Shown here piece after piece: positions 7,839-14,931 of a DNA stretch of 35,830 nucleotides. The position numbers and the translations under genes were made by a program. How positions within the stretch are numbered: position 1 is the first letter of the stretch; each line of letters starts with the position of its first letter. Source of the DNA: Microbacterium paludicola (GTDB taxonomy: Bacteria; Actinomycetota; Actinomycetes; Actinomycetales; Microbacteriaceae); assembly GCF_015235415.1 (NCBI RefSeq), contig NZ_JADGLL010000027.1, positions 1 to 35,830 on the forward strand, given 5' to 3'. The notes under the pieces were generated by a model, which saw only the letters and a program-made list of their open reading frames with translations, was not told where the DNA came from and searched no databases.

Positions 7839-9002
7839 GTGGCCAAGTACGAGGTGCTCATCAAAGCCGTCACCATCCAGGGACTGTCCTACGGCGAGGT
7901 CGCCCGCCGCTACGGCGTCTCAAAGACCCTCGTGCATAAGCTCCACCACCGCTGGCTGAGCGAAGGCGACGCCGCGTTCGAGCCCCGCTCGCGGCGCCCC
8001 GCTCGCAACCCGAACCGCACACCCGAGTCAGTCCGCGAGCGAGTCCTCGCCCTGCGCCACCAACTCACCGCAGCAGGCCTGGACGCCGGCGCCGACACGA
8101 TCGTCGAGCATCTCGCCCGCGAACACGTCACCGTCTCCCGCGTGACCGTCTGGCGGATCCTCAAGGCCGCTGGAATCGTCGCCGCTCAGCCACAAAAGCG
8201 TCCCCGGTCCTGGCAGCGCTTCACCGCCGAACGCCCCAACGAGCTCTGGCAATCCGACTTCACCCACGTGCTCCTGGCCGACGGCACCGACATCGAGGTG
8301 ATCGGCTGGCTCGACGACCACTCCCGATACCTGCTGCATCTGAGCGCCCACCCCCGCGTCACCGGCCGCACCGTCACGAACACGTTCAACACCACCGCCG
8401 CCGAGCACGGCCACCCCGCCGCGACCCTCACCGACAACGGCATGGTCTACACCACCCGCCTCGCCCGCGGCGGCCGGGGCCGCGGCGACGGCACCGGCAA
8501 CGCCTTCGAAACCCTGCTAGCCGCCCTCGGCATCACACAGAAGAACGGCCGCCCCTTCAAACCCACCACCCAGGGCAAGATCGAACGCTTCTGGCAGACC
8601 CTGAAGAAGCACCTCGCCACCCAGCCCGCGGCCACCCTCACAGACCTGCAGACCGCCCTCGACACATTCCGCGACTACTACAACCACGTCCGCCCCCACC
8701 GCGGCATCGGCCGCAAGACCCCCGCCTTCGCCTACCAGCTCATCCCCAAGGCCGCTCCAACCAAACCCGACGACCCGAACATCTGGCGCGTCCGCTACGA
8801 CACCGTCGACAACGACGGCAAGATCACCATCCGCCACTCCGGACGACTCCTCCACCTCGGCATCGGCAGAGCCCACGCCCGCACCAAGATCATCTGCCTC
8901 GTCCACAACGACGAAGCCACCATCACCGACACCGACACCGGCGAACACCTCGCCGACTTCACCCTCGACCCCAGCCACGGCTACCAACGCAAAAACGGAT
9001 GA
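7839..9002 (+). CDS. IS481-family transposase
   Basis: A 387-aa DDE transposase that would cut and join the element ends. An N-terminal helix-turn-helix (about 17-40, SYGEVARRYGVSKTLVHK) is followed by a second helical DNA-binding region, then the RNase-H-like rve core. The catalytic triad is D140 (WQSDFTH), D199 (TLTDNGMVY) and E249 (GKIERFW). The C-terminal tail (about 300-387) adds beta-rich sequence. The GTG start abuts the third copy of the end repeat (7825-7838), so transposase binding there could repress its own gene. The stop codon lies within a 17-bp hairpin. No frameshift or truncation is seen. Confidence 0.95.
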   Translation: MAKYEVLIKAVTIQGLSYGEVARRYGVSKTLVHKLHHRWLSEGDAAFEPRSRRPARNPNRTPESVRERVLALRHQLTAAGLDAGADTIVEHLAREHVTVSRVTVWRILKAAGIVAAQPQKRPRSWQRFTAERPNELWQSDFTHVLLADGTDIEVIGWLDDHSRYLLHLSAHPRVTGRTVTNTFNTTAAEHGHPAATLTDNGMVYTTRLARGGRGRGDGTGNAFETLLAALGITQKNGRPFKPTTQGKIERFWQTLKKHLATQPAATLTDLQTALDTFRDYYNHVRPHRGIGRKTPAFAYQLIPKAAPTKPDDPNIWRVRYDTVDNDGKITIRHSGRLLHLGIGRAHARTKIICLVHNDEATITDTDTGEHLADFTLDPSHGYQRKNG

Positions 9003-9031
9003 ACCCCCAGCCTCCTGGGGGTTCATCCGTT
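8994..9031 (+). terminator. Hairpin at the transposase stop codon
   Basis: A perfect 17-bp stem (8994-9010 with 9015-9031) with a CCTC loop spans the transposase stop codon and runs into the right inverted end of the element. It lacks a T-run. It may end transcription or block translation of read-through transcripts, as hairpins at IS ends often do. Confidence 0.55.
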
Positions 9032-9053
9032 CACGATGTCCTGAGACATCACA

Positions 9054-9069
9054 CTGGTGCGCGAGGGGG
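9054..9069. repeat. Right target-site repeat of the IS481 element
   Basis: Second copy of CTGGTGCGCGAGGGGG. It coincides with the CCA end, discriminator, 3' acceptor strand and the first bases of the T arm of tRNA-Leu. Confidence 0.85.
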
Positions 9070-9141
9070 GAGTTGAACCCCCACGCCCTTTCGGGCACTG
9101 GCACCTGAAGCCAGCGCGTCTGCCTATTCCGCCACTCGCGC
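9055..9141 (-). tRNA. tRNA-Leu (anticodon CAG)
   Basis: An 87-nt class II tRNA on the minus strand, with the CCA end encoded. The acceptor stem is GCGCGAG paired with CTCGCGC (9135-9141 and 9059-9065) and the discriminator is A. The anticodon arm is CTGGC-TTCAGGT-GCCAG, giving anticodon CAG for CUG codons. A long variable arm (TGCCCGAAAGGGCG) and a T arm with GTTCAA are present. The IS481 element abuts the CCA end directly, so transcripts must now run into the element before any terminator. Confidence 0.96.
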
Positions 9142-9407
9142 GAGACCGGATCGCTCCGGACTCAACTTCCCAAGACTAACATGCCCCCGCGACGGGCGCG
9201 AAACGAGCGCGGCTCTCCCGGCGAGCGCACATCCGGTGTCGCGAGCGCGCATCCGGGCGGCGAGAGCGCATCCCCAGGGACGGGCTCTCGCCGGATGGAT
9301 GCGCCCTCGCGCCGGCGCGCATCCGGGCCCTATAAGTCGCGCCGACCGGCACCGTCCAGCCTTGCTGGCTACGATGTGCCTACCGGTCGGCCGGACTGAG
9401 GAGACCC
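9142..9407. promoter_or_regulatory. Divergent promoter region between tRNA-Leu and fhaA
   Basis: No gene is seen in these 266 bases. The word GCGCATCC recurs at least four times between 9230 and 9330. A perfect 10-bp inverted repeat, CGGCGAGAGC/GCTCTCGCCG (9258-9267 with 9284-9293), could form a hairpin. TATAAG (9331-9336) and TACGAT (9370-9375) are candidate -10 boxes for the fhaA operon. The tRNA promoter must also lie here. Confidence 0.45.
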
Positions 9408-10148
9408 GTGGGACTACTGGACAGCTTCGAGCAAGGCCTCGAGCGCGCCGTGAACCGCGCGTTCGCGAAGACCTTCCGCAGCGGCATTCAGCCCGTCGAG
9501 ATCGCCTCCGCCCTGCGCCGCGAACTCGACACGAAGGCCGCCGTGGTCGCACGCGACCGCATCCTCGTCCCGAACGAGCTGGTCGTGCGCCTGAGCCCCG
9601 CCGATGAGGAGCGGATGCGCTCGCTCGGCGGCGCCCTCATCACCGAGCTCGACACGATGCTGCGCGGCCACGCGTCGGCGCAGGGCTACAGCCTCGCCGG
9701 CCCCCTGCGCATCGCGCTGCGCGCCGACGAGTCGATCACGACCGGCACGGTGGACGTCGACTCCTCCACGGCGGAGGGGCGCGTCGAGTGGCGCGCGGTC
9801 GTCGACGTCGGCGGCCGGCGGTACCCGCTGTCGAAGGCGCGCACGATCCTCGGTCGCGGCAGCGACGCCGACATCACGGTGGACGACCCCGGCACGAGCC
9901 GCGCCCACGTCGAGATCCTCTGGGACGGCGAGCGCGCGATGGTGCGCGACCTCGGATCGACCAACGGATCCAAGCTGGATGGCCGACCCGTCACGCAGTC
10001 GGGCCTGAACGACGGCCAGACCGTCACGATCGGCCGCACCGACATCGTGTTCCACGTCGTGCCGCTCGCGGCCCCGCAGACGCGGCCGTCGCGCGACGAC
10101 CGCACGACCTCGACCCGGATCATGCCGCAGAACGGGGACTGGTCGTGA
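9408..10148 (+). CDS. fhaA: FHA-domain protein FhaA (DUF3662 plus FHA)
   Basis: A 246-aa cytoplasmic phosphothreonine-reading adaptor. Residues 1 to about 115 form the DUF3662 domain (starts GLLDSFEQGLERAVN, typical of FhaA). A variable linker follows, then a C-terminal FHA domain (about 140-225) with the binding residues in GRGSDADI, SRAHVE and STNGS. In mycobacteria FhaA binds PknB-phosphorylated partners such as the MurJ-type flippase complex and restrains peptidoglycan synthesis. It is the first gene of the kinase/cell-wall operon. The GTG start has GAGGAGA 6 bases upstream. Its stop overlaps the next start (GTGA). Confidence 0.95.
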   Translation: MGLLDSFEQGLERAVNRAFAKTFRSGIQPVEIASALRRELDTKAAVVARDRILVPNELVVRLSPADEERMRSLGGALITELDTMLRGHASAQGYSLAGPLRIALRADESITTGTVDVDSSTAEGRVEWRAVVDVGGRRYPLSKARTILGRGSDADITVDDPGTSRAHVEILWDGERAMVRDLGSTNGSKLDGRPVTQSGLNDGQTVTIGRTDIVFHVVPLAAPQTRPSRDDRTTSTRIMPQNGDWS

Positions 10149-10684
10149 CCGAACTGAGCTCGCTGACGCTGCTGATCCTGCAGGTCGGTTTCCTGCTGCT
10201 GATGTGGCTGTTCGTGTTCGCGGTCGTCTTCGCGCTGCGCTCCGACGTGTTCGGCGTGCGCGTGCGCCGGATGCCGGATGCCGCGTCGGGCCGCGCTCCC
10301 GCGAAGTCCGCGCCGGCCAAGCCCGCGGCCGCCCCGCGTCCGGCGCCGGCCCCGAGCGCCGCCCCGGCCGGGCCCGCGACGACGGCCACGGCCTCGCGCA
10401 TCGTCATCACCAGCGGCCCGAAGGCGGGCCTCGAGCTTCCCCTCGGCACCGACCCGCTGACCATCGGCCGGTCGAGCGAGGCGGGTCTCGTCATCCGCGA
10501 CGACTACACGTCGAGCCAGCACGCACGCCTCGTGCTGTGGGGCGAGCAGTGGATGCTGCAGGATCTCGAGTCGACGAACGGCACCTTCCACGGCGGTGAG
10601 CGCGTGTCGCCCAACTCGCCCGTCCCGGTGCAGACGTCGACCCCGATCAAGGTCGGCGCCACGACCTTCGAGCTGCGGAAGTAA
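10145..10684 (+). CDS. fhaB: Membrane-anchored FHA-domain protein FhaB (FipA)
   Basis: A 179-aa protein with one N-terminal membrane helix (about 7-33), an Ala/Pro-rich linker (about 45-80) and a C-terminal FHA domain (about 90-178). The phosphothreonine-binding loops are visible as TIGRSSEAG, SSQHARL and ESTNGTF. In mycobacteria the homologue (FipA) connects phosphorylated FtsZ and FtsQ at the septum. The GTG start lies in the end of fhaA (4-base overlap), which means coupled translation. The pstP gene starts 12 bases after its stop. Confidence 0.94.
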   Translation: MTELSSLTLLILQVGFLLLMWLFVFAVVFALRSDVFGVRVRRMPDAASGRAPAKSAPAKPAAAPRPAPAPSAAPAGPATTATASRIVITSGPKAGLELPLGTDPLTIGRSSEAGLVIRDDYTSSQHARLVLWGEQWMLQDLESTNGTFHGGERVSPNSPVPVQTSTPIKVGATTFELRK

Positions 10685-10695
10685 GCGCCCCCGGG

Positions 10696-12018
10696 ATGTT
10701 CGTGGGCTCGAGTGCCGCCATCTCCCATACGGGGAAGGTGCGGTCGAACAACCAGGATTCGGGCTATGCCGGCTCGAACCTGTTCGTCGTCGCCGACGGC
10801 ATGGGCGGCCACGCGGGCGGTGACGTCGCCTCGAGCGTCGCGGTCAACACGCTCCAGGGGCTCGACCACATCTACGCCTCCCCCGAGGAGGCGGAGGTCA
10901 CGCTGCGCGAGACCATCGCGTCCACCGCCGGCGACCTCATCCACCTCGTCGCCCGCCGGCCCGAGCTCGCGGGTCTCGGCACGACGGTCAGCGCGATCGC
11001 GATGGTCGACGAGTACGCGGTCATCGCCCACATCGGCGACTCGCGCATCTATCTGTGGCGCGATGAGGCGCTCACGCAGATCACGACGGATCACACGTTC
11101 GTGCAGCGCCTTGTCGACTCCGGCCGCATCACCCCCGAGGAGGCGAGGTTCCATCCGCGTCGCTCGGTGCTGATGCGCGTGCTCGGCGACATGGATCCTG
11201 ATCCCGAGATCGACACGTTCATCATGCCGACGCGGCCAGGCGATCGCTGGCTGCTGTGCTCGGATGGCCTGAGCGGCGTGGTCGACGAGGCCCACATCCA
11301 GAAGGCGCTGCGCCTGGGCCTTCCCCCGGGGCGCACCGCCGACATGCTGCTGAAGTACGCGCTCGACGGCGGGGCTCCCGACAACGTCACGATCGTGCTC
11401 GTCGACGTGGGCGGGCAGCATCCGCTCGTCAGCGGCACCGCGACGATCGTCGGATCGGCCTCCAACCCGCAAGGCGTCAAGGTTCCCGCGATCACCGGCC
11501 GTCCCCTGCTCCCCACGAGCTGGCTGCATCCCGGACGCCAGGCGGCGAACGAGCCGACACACTTCGAGCCGGAGCCCGAGTACCTCGAGGAGCTGATCGA
11601 GGAGGATCGGCGGCGCGCGCGTCGCCGGCGCATCGGCTTCGTGGCGTTCCTTGTGCTGATCGCGGCCGTCATCATCACGGGCTTCGCGCTCTTCTACTCC
11701 TGGACCCAGACGCGCTACTACGTGGGGGCCGACGACGACTCCGTCGTGATCTACCAGGGAATCCAGCAGTCGATCGGGCCGATCCAGCTCTCCTCGGCGC
11801 ACGAGGACACCGGGATCCTGCTCGCCGACCTGTCGCAGTACCAGCGGGCGCGCGTCGAGTTCACGATCAGCGCCCGCTCGCTCGCCGACGCCGAGGGCAT
11901 CGCCGACCGGCTGCGCGACTCGGTCGTCGAGGAGCCGGAGCCCGAGCCCGAGCCGACGCCGACACCCACGCAGAAGCCGACCCCGTCCGGCACGCCGACC
12001 CCGGGAGGTGAAGGATGA
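10696..12018 (+). CDS. pstP: PP2C-family Ser/Thr phosphatase PstP
   Basis: A 440-aa membrane phosphatase that reverses PknA/PknB phosphorylation. The N-terminal PP2C domain (about 5-235) carries the two-metal centre, seen in VRSNNQDS, VADGMGGHAGGD, HIGDSRIY, CSDGLSG and PDNVTIV. A cytoplasmic linker leads to one membrane helix (about 312-335). The outer part is about 75 residues of folded-looking sequence followed by a Pro/Thr/Glu-rich tail with EPEPEPEPTPTPT near the end. The gene overlaps rodA by 4 bases (ATGA). It is the only phosphatase in the operon, so it probably sets the balance against both kinases. Confidence 0.96.
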   Translation: MFVGSSAAISHTGKVRSNNQDSGYAGSNLFVVADGMGGHAGGDVASSVAVNTLQGLDHIYASPEEAEVTLRETIASTAGDLIHLVARRPELAGLGTTVSAIAMVDEYAVIAHIGDSRIYLWRDEALTQITTDHTFVQRLVDSGRITPEEARFHPRRSVLMRVLGDMDPDPEIDTFIMPTRPGDRWLLCSDGLSGVVDEAHIQKALRLGLPPGRTADMLLKYALDGGAPDNVTIVLVDVGGQHPLVSGTATIVGSASNPQGVKVPAITGRPLLPTSWLHPGRQAANEPTHFEPEPEYLEELIEEDRRRARRRRIGFVAFLVLIAAVIITGFALFYSWTQTRYYVGADDDSVVIYQGIQQSIGPIQLSSAHEDTGILLADLSQYQRARVEFTISARSLADAEGIADRLRDSVVEEPEPEPEPTPTPTQKPTPSGTPTPGGEG

Positions 12019-13391
12019 CCGGAGTCGCCGCCGACACCACGGTCCTGAAGGCGCTCCGCAAGGTGCGCCAGCCGCAGCCGCAGCGCAACCGCGAGCTGCT
12101 GCTGCTGCTGTTCGCCATCGCCCTGAGCCTCGGCGCCACGGCCCTGTCGCAGCTGGGCGAGCTCGGCCGCATCGACTCGGGCGTGCTGATCGCCGAGGGA
12201 GTGCTCGCGGCGCTCGTGCTCGCTCTGCACGTGGTGCTGCGCCTGCGGGCGCCGCAGGCGGATCCGTTCGTCGTGCCGATCGCGACGCTCCTGACGGGCC
12301 TCGGCATCGCCATGATCTACCGGCTCGGCATCTCGGGCTCCGAGCTCGTGGATCCGAACGCCGCGAACAAGCAGCTCATCTACGCCGGCGTCTCGATCCT
12401 CGCCGCCGGGGCGCTCGTCTGGGCCCTCGGCAACTACCGCATCCTGTTCCGCTACACGTACGTGTTCGGCTTCACGGGAATCGTTCTGCTCATCCTGCCG
12501 TTCGTGCCGTTCATCAACGGCGGCGGCAACGCGACGGTGTGGATCGAGATCGGCGGCGTGAACTTCCAGCCCGGTGAGATCGCGAAGATCTGCCTTGCCA
12601 TCTTCTTCGCCGGCTACCTCGTGCGCACGCGCGAGAGCCTCACCTCCACGGGACGCCGCATCCTGGGCTTCACCTTCCCCCGGGCGCGCGAGTTCGGCCC
12701 CCTGCTGGTGATCTGGCTCGTGTCGATGGTGATCATCGTCGCGCAGCGCGACCTCGGCACGGGTCTGCTGATCTTCGGGATGTTCGTCGCGACGCTCTAC
12801 GTCGCCACCGGCAAGACCGGGTGGGTGCTGATCGGCGTCCTGCTCGCCGTCGGCGGAGCGGTCGCCGCGTCCTACGTCCTCCCGTACGTCCGCGGCCGGT
12901 TCGACGCGTGGCTCGGGGCGTTCGATCCCGCGCTGTACGAGGCGGAGGGCGGCAGCTACCAGCTCGTCAACGGCATCTTCGGCCTCGCCCACGGCGGGTT
13001 GCTCGGCACGGGTCTGGGCCTCGGCCGCCCGTATCTGACGCCCGTGTCGCAGAGCGACTACATCATCCCGAGCCTCGGCGAGGAGCTCGGCCTCACGGGC
13101 CTGTTCGCCATCCTGTGCCTCTATCTCGTGTTCGTCGCGCGCGGGCTCCGGATCGGCGTCGCCGGTCAGGACGATTTCGGCAAGCTGCTCGCGGTGGCGC
13201 TGTCGTTCACCCTCGCGCTGCAGGTGTTCATCATGGTGGGCGGCGTGACGCGGCTCGTCCCGCTGACGGGCCTCACGACGCCCTTCCTCGCCGCCGGTGG
13301 ATCGTCGCTGCTGGCGAACTGGCTCATCGTGGCGGTCATCCTGCGCATCAGCGACGCTGTCCGCCAGCAGCCGAGGGCGGTGATCGGATGA
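12015..13391 (+). CDS. rodA: SEDS peptidoglycan glycosyltransferase RodA/FtsW
   Basis: A 458-aa polytopic membrane protein of the SEDS family that polymerises lipid II into glycan strands together with a class B PBP. About ten to twelve hydrophobic helices are evident. The family pattern is clear in the FQPGEIAKICLAIFFAGYL segment, the RDLGTGLLIFG segment (catalytic Asp region) and the PLTGLTTPFLAAGGSS signature near the end. It sits directly before pbpA, its expected transpeptidase partner, as in the mycobacterial operon. The first about 35 residues are a basic cytoplasmic tail. The ATG start overlaps the pstP stop, and the stop overlaps the ATG of a 28-codon frame. Confidence 0.95.
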   Translation: MTGVAADTTVLKALRKVRQPQPQRNRELLLLLFAIALSLGATALSQLGELGRIDSGVLIAEGVLAALVLALHVVLRLRAPQADPFVVPIATLLTGLGIAMIYRLGISGSELVDPNAANKQLIYAGVSILAAGALVWALGNYRILFRYTYVFGFTGIVLLILPFVPFINGGGNATVWIEIGGVNFQPGEIAKICLAIFFAGYLVRTRESLTSTGRRILGFTFPRAREFGPLLVIWLVSMVIIVAQRDLGTGLLIFGMFVATLYVATGKTGWVLIGVLLAVGGAVAASYVLPYVRGRFDAWLGAFDPALYEAEGGSYQLVNGIFGLAHGGLLGTGLGLGRPYLTPVSQSDYIIPSLGEELGLTGLFAILCLYLVFVARGLRIGVAGQDDFGKLLAVALSFTLALQVFIMVGGVTRLVPLTGLTTPFLAAGGSSLLANWLIVAVILRISDAVRQQPRAVIG

Positions 13392-13474
13392 GTCCCTTCT
13401 CAGAAGCGGCTCTCACGTGTTCGGGCGCCGCTCCGCTCGCAGGCCACAGCACCAGCGAGGTGACCACCGCATGA
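13388..13474 (+). CDS. Possible 28-aa bridging peptide between rodA and pbpA
   Basis: This frame starts at an ATG overlapping the rodA stop (ATGA) and ends in a TGA overlapping the pbpA ATG (ATGA). It begins MSPFSEAALTCSG and ends STSEVTTA. It has no membrane segment and no recognised relatives. Its ribosome site is weak, so it would be translated by re-initiation after rodA. The exact junctions on both sides suggest that it carries ribosomes from rodA to pbpA rather than making a working protein, but pbpA also has its own AGCGAGGTGA site. It is equally possible that it is chance. Confidence 0.35.
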   Translation: MSPFSEAALTCSGAAPLAGHSTSEVTTA

Positions 13475-14931
13475 CGAAGGAACTGCGCAGGCTGAGCATC
13501 ATCGTGCTGGTGATGTTCCTCGCCCTGTTCGGGTCGACAAGCACGATCCAGGTGCTGCAGGCGAATGCACTCGCCGACGAGCAGAACAACCGGCGCACGC
13601 TGTTCGACAGCTTCGAGACGCAGCGCGGCGCGATCATCGCCGGCGGCCGGGAGATCGCCAACTCGGTGCCGAGCGACGACCTGTACGTGTGGCAGCGACA
13701 GTATGCCGACTCGGCCATGTGGGCCCACACGACCGGCTTCCTGAACCCCTCGCTCGGCTCGGTCACCGGCATCGAGCAGCTCATGGGCCAGGAGCTCGCC
13801 GGCACCGCCGGCTCGGCCTTCTTCTCCCGCATCGACCAGATCGTGACCGGCCAGCCGCCCCGCGGCTCGAGCGTGCTGCTGACTCTCGACCCCGAGATCC
13901 AGAAGGCGGCGTACGACGCGCTGGGCGGCCTCACCGGCGCCGTGGTCGCGATCGAGCCGGACACCGGCCGGATCATCGCGATGGTCTCGACGCCGGGGTA
14001 CGACGCGAACTCCCTCGCCCAGCACGACCCCGAGGGGACGGATGCGGCATACAGGGCGCTGGAGGAGGACCCGGCCCAGCCCCTGCAGAACCGGGCGATC
14101 GCGGGCGACGTGAACCCTCCCGGCTCGACGTTCAAGCTCGTTGTGGCCGCCGCGGCGTTCGAGTCGGGCGACTACGACGCCGACTCGGAGCTGCCGAACC
14201 CGCTGACCTACAAGCTCCCGCAGTCGCAGAACACCGTGCACAACGCCAGCGGCACCACCTGCGGGCCGGGCGAGACCACCACGATCGCCACCGCGATCCG
14301 GCTGAGCTGCAACGTGCCGCTCGCCGAGCTCGCGGTCGAGATCGGCGCCGACCGGATCCGCGAGACGGCGGAGAAGTTCGGCTTCAACCAGGAGATCGCC
14401 ATTCCCCTGCGCGCCGCGACCTCCACGTACCCGACGAGCATCACGGACGACGCGCAGACCGCGCTCAGCGGCTTCGGCCAGGGCAGGGTCCAGGCGACGC
14501 CGCTGCAGATCGCCATGGTCTCGGCCGGTATCGCGAACGGCGGCACGGTGATGAATCCGTACCTCGTCGACGAGGTCGTCGGGGCGGATCTGTCGCCGCA
14601 GCAGTCGTTCTCGCCCTCGCCGTTCGGCGAGGCGATCGACCAGGACACGGCGGATCTCATCAGGGACGCGATGGTCTCGAGCGTCCAGGATGGCGCGGCG
14701 ACGGGTGCAAGAATAGACGGAGTCGACGTGGCCGGGAAGACGGGCACCGCGGAGATGGGCGGGGAGAACCCGTACACCCTGTGGTTCACCGGATTCGCGC
14801 CGGCTGACGACCCCGAGATCGCGGTGGCCGTTCTTGTGGAAGACGGCGGCGGACAGGGTCAGTCGGGCAGCGGCAACACGATCGCGGCGCCGATCGCGAA
14901 GAAGGTCATGGAGGCGGTGCTGAGCAGATGA
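13471..14931 (+). CDS. pbpA: Class B penicillin-binding protein PbpA
   Basis: A 486-aa membrane-anchored D,D-transpeptidase that cross-links peptidoglycan with RodA. An N-terminal membrane helix (about 7-27) is followed by a short dimerisation region and the transpeptidase domain (about 130-485). The active-site motifs are S219-TFK (nucleophile S219, K222), SCN (S279-N281) and KTG (K423). Its short N-terminal part matches mycobacterial PbpA rather than the longer FtsI. The ATG at 13471 was chosen over upstream frame extension because of the AGCGAGGTGA site and the hydrophobic segment directly after it. The stop overlaps the pknA start. Confidence 0.95.
   Translation: MTKELRRLSIIVLVMFLALFGSTSTIQVLQANALADEQNNRRTLFDSFETQRGAIIAGGREIANSVPSDDLYVWQRQYADSAMWAHTTGFLNPSLGSVTGIEQLMGQELAGTAGSAFFSRIDQIVTGQPPRGSSVLLTLDPEIQKAAYDALGGLTGAVVAIEPDTGRIIAMVSTPGYDANSLAQHDPEGTDAAYRALEEDPAQPLQNRAIAGDVNPPGSTFKLVVAAAAFESGDYDADSELPNPLTYKLPQSQNTVHNASGTTCGPGETTTIATAIRLSCNVPLAELAVEIGADRIRETAEKFGFNQEIAIPLRAATSTYPTSITDDAQTALSGFGQGRVQATPLQIAMVSAGIANGGTVMNPYLVDEVVGADLSPQQSFSPSPFGEAIDQDTADLIRDAMVSSVQDGAATGARIDGVDVAGKTGTAEMGGENPYTLWFTGFAPADDPEIAVAVLVEDGGGQGQSGSGNTIAAPIAKKVMEAVLSR

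Larger units (their letters stand above)
7748..9053 (+). mobile_element. Complete IS481-family insertion sequence
   Basis: A 1306-bp element that begins TGT and ends ACA, with imperfect 27-bp inverted ends (7748-7774 and 9027-9053) matching at 23 positions. It is flanked by 16-bp direct repeats and encodes one intact 387-aa transposase. The 14-base word GGACATCGTGAACG occurs three times near the left end (7760, 7783, 7825) and once in the right end. It is inserted in the 3' end of tRNA-Leu(CAG) in the orientation that leaves a complete tRNA on the right. All parts look intact, suggesting a recent and possibly still active insertion. Confidence 0.93.
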
